NCBI GenBank assembly: GCA_937901145.1
Contig: CALCHE010000130.1
Span: 1-5,458, forward strand
Length of the DNA stretch: 5,458 nt
Direction: 5' to 3'
DNA from: an uncultured Clostridia bacterium
Lineage (GTDB): Bacteria; Bacillota; Clostridia; Oscillospirales; Acutalibacteraceae
A program made the position numbers and the translations under genes. The notes beneath the pieces are model-generated. The model ran no database searches and was not told where the DNA came from. It worked only from the letters and a program-made list of their open reading frames with translations. Positions 4,268-5,458 of this stretch are shown here, in pieces. How positions within the stretch are numbered: position 1 is the stretch's first letter; every line of letters begins with the position of its first letter.

Positions 4268-5370
4268 AGCTGAGATACAGATTAAAGGGTAAAAAAAAGA
4301 TGGACAAAAAGATTAATTTTTCTCTTTTTTCCGTATATCATTTCATATTTGCTTTTATAATTTTCGGAGCGATTATTACCGTGTGCTTTGCTCTGTTTTT
4401 CAATAACGGTCTTTATCTGGTTTTTGATATAATGGATCTCAGTGAGGAAATTAAAAAAAGAGCATGGCAGACACTGAATAATCTGGTTTTCATAAGTCTG
4501 ATCGTTACGGTCGTTTATAATATTTTCAGATGGTTTACCTTTAAAATCCCTATTACAAAGCTTCTGGATGCCACACATAAGATTATGGGCGGTGATTTCT
4601 CAGCACGGGTAAAGCTCTTCAGACCCTTTCACATAGTTAATGAGTTCGATGTTCTGGCCAGAGACTTCAATAAAATGGCAGAGGAGCTTTCGAGCATAGA
4701 AACTCTGAAAACGGACTTTATTTCCAATGTTTCTCACGAGCTTAAAACGCCAATCTCCATAATCAATTCTTATGCTACGATAATTCAGAATCCTGAACTC
4801 AGCGAGGAAGAAAGAGTGGAGTATGCTCAGATAATAGCTAATGCATCCTCTAATCTGTCGGAGCTTATTTCCAGCATTCTGAGACTGAATAAGCTGGAAA
4901 ATCAGCAGATTTTTCCCGATAAAAAAAGGTATGATTTAAGTGAACAGCTATGCGAGTGTATGCTGAAATTTGAAAGCGAATGGGAAAATAAAAAGCTTAA
5001 TATCGAAACGGACATTTCGGATGATGTTATCATAAATGCTGACGGAGAGTTGTTTTTTATCGTGTGGTCAAATCTTATTTCCAATGCGGTGAAGTTCTGC
5101 GATGAAGGGGATACGGTTTATGTTTCTCTCAGAAAGGATAACGAAAAAGCTACGGTAAAAATCCGTGACACGGGCTGCGGTATGAGCGAAGCCGTTATGA
5201 GCAGAATATTCGAAAAGTTCTACCAGGGCGACACTTCACGTGCTACCAAGGGTAACGGTCTCGGACTCGCACTCGTAAAAAGGGTTATAGATATTACGGG
5301 CAGTGAAATCGAGGTTGAAAGTGAAGAAGGTGTCGGTACGGAGTTTACTGTAAGTGTATCACTTGAATAA
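4264..5370 (+). CDS. HAMP-containing sensor histidine kinase with a short outside loop
   Basis: A membrane sensor kinase of 368 residues, partner of the response regulator with which it overlaps by 4 bases. Segments in order: a basic N terminus (1-18), TM1 (about 24-46), an outside loop of only about 26 residues (47-72), TM2 (about 73-90), a HAMP linker (about 91-144), then the dimerisation domain with the phosphorylated His158 in VSHELKTPI. The ATPase domain carries the N box (Asn270, Asn274 in SNLISNAVKF), G1 DTGCGM (302-307), the F box FEKFY (316-320) and G2 GNGLGLAL (330-337). All catalytic motifs are intact. AGGTGA at 4251-4256, 7 bases before ATG, supports the start at 4264; an internal ATG at 4300 has a poorer site. 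The loop is too small for a PAS, Cache or similar periplasmic domain, so the signal may come through the membrane or a partner protein. The signal is unknown. Confidence 0.95.
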   Translation: MKLRYRLKGKKKMDKKINFSLFSVYHFIFAFIIFGAIITVCFALFFNNGLYLVFDIMDLSEEIKKRAWQTLNNLVFISLIVTVVYNIFRWFTFKIPITKLLDATHKIMGGDFSARVKLFRPFHIVNEFDVLARDFNKMAEELSSIETLKTDFISNVSHELKTPISIINSYATIIQNPELSEEERVEYAQIIANASSNLSELISSILRLNKLENQQIFPDKKRYDLSEQLCECMLKFESEWENKKLNIETDISDDVIINADGELFFIVWSNLISNAVKFCDEGDTVYVSLRKDNEKATVKIRDTGCGMSEAVMSRIFEKFYQGDTSRATKGNGLGLALVKRVIDITGSEIEVESEEGVGTEFTVSVSLE

Positions 5371-5380
5371 TTTATAGCAA

Positions 5381-5406
5381 AAGCACAGGATGTTTATCCT
5401 GTGCTT
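5381..5406. terminator. Perfect 11-bp hairpin after the kinase gene, possibly a leftward terminator
   Basis: AAGCACAGGAT (5381-5391) and ATCCTGTGCTT (5396-5406) form a perfect stem around a 4-base loop, GTTT. It begins 10 bases after the kinase stop codon. On the plus strand no T run follows (CAGACTG). On the minus strand the stem is followed by TTGCTATAAATT, so the stem-plus-T end reads CTTTT. It may therefore serve a leftward convergent transcript from outside the window, or simply stabilise the 3' end of the two-component mRNA. Confidence 0.6.
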
Positions 5407-5419
5407 CAGACTGATGACA

Positions 5420-5456
5420 AACCCTCGTTTCTCACCGATTTGAGGGTTGATTTTTT
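5420..5456 (+). terminator. Intrinsic terminator of the two-component operon
   Basis: AACCCTC (5420-5426) pairs with GAGGGTT (5442-5448) in a 7-bp stem with a 15-base loop. GA and six Ts (5451-5456) follow. The loop is longer than usual, but stem and T run are well placed for rightward transcription ending about 80 bases after the kinase stop. Confidence 0.72.
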
Positions 5457-5458
5457 AT

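Noticed and set aside
4424..4436. TATAAT-like sequence inside the kinase gene as an internal promoter.
   Set aside because: It is within coding sequence encoding the outside loop, with no proper -35 and no gene start nearby that would use it.
4282..4578. A minus-strand open frame opposite the first third of the kinase gene.
   Set aside because: The kinase is certain from its motifs and overlap with the regulator; the antisense frame has no recognisable feature or start signal.

Overview
The window looks like chromosomal DNA from an endospore-forming member of the Clostridia, AT-rich in its intergenic regions. The main evidence is a compact spoVA operon holding only the AC, AD and AE type genes (Bacillus has a longer set), together with strong AGGAG-type ribosome binding sites and sigma-A-like promoters. 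A gut or rumen lineage such as the Oscillospirales is my guess, not something the sequence proves.

Layout, left to right. (1) Positions 1-50 are the 5' part of a tRNA-Ser(UGA) on the minus strand, cut by the window edge, with a near-consensus promoter at 65-93. (2) Positions 159-1294 hold two minus-strand genes in one probable operon. The first transcribed encodes a basic protein with a single C-terminal membrane anchor, and the second encodes a three-helix membrane protein with a predicted outside C-terminal domain. I recognise neither. (3) Positions 1391-3444 are the minus-strand spoVA operon, in the order spoVAC, spoVAD, an unannotated 57-codon membrane-protein gene, spoVAE, and a good intrinsic terminator. 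(4) Positions 3445-3595 are a divergent intergenic region. It carries an extended -10 promoter for the right-hand genes, preceded by an exact-period 11-bp tandem repeat that looks like an OmpR/PhoB-family operator. (5) Positions 3596-5370 encode an OmpR/PhoB-type response regulator and a HAMP-containing sensor histidine kinase, overlapping by ATGA. Two hairpins follow, the last one a rightward intrinsic terminator.

How the genes may work together. SpoVAC, SpoVAD and SpoVAE belong to the spore inner-membrane apparatus that moves Ca-dipicolinate into the forespore and releases it at germination. The small gene between spoVAD and spoVAE overlaps the stop of one and the start of the other, and has its own Shine-Dalgarno sequence. 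It is therefore probably translated as a coupled member of the operon, which makes it the most interesting item here. The two-component system may regulate itself through the 11-bp repeats. Any link between it and the divergent spoVA operon is speculation from position alone. No stretch over 300 bases lacks a gene.

Several start codons were chosen from ribosome binding sites rather than the longest frame: 1294 for the anchored protein, 1795 for spoVAE and 3596 for the response regulator.
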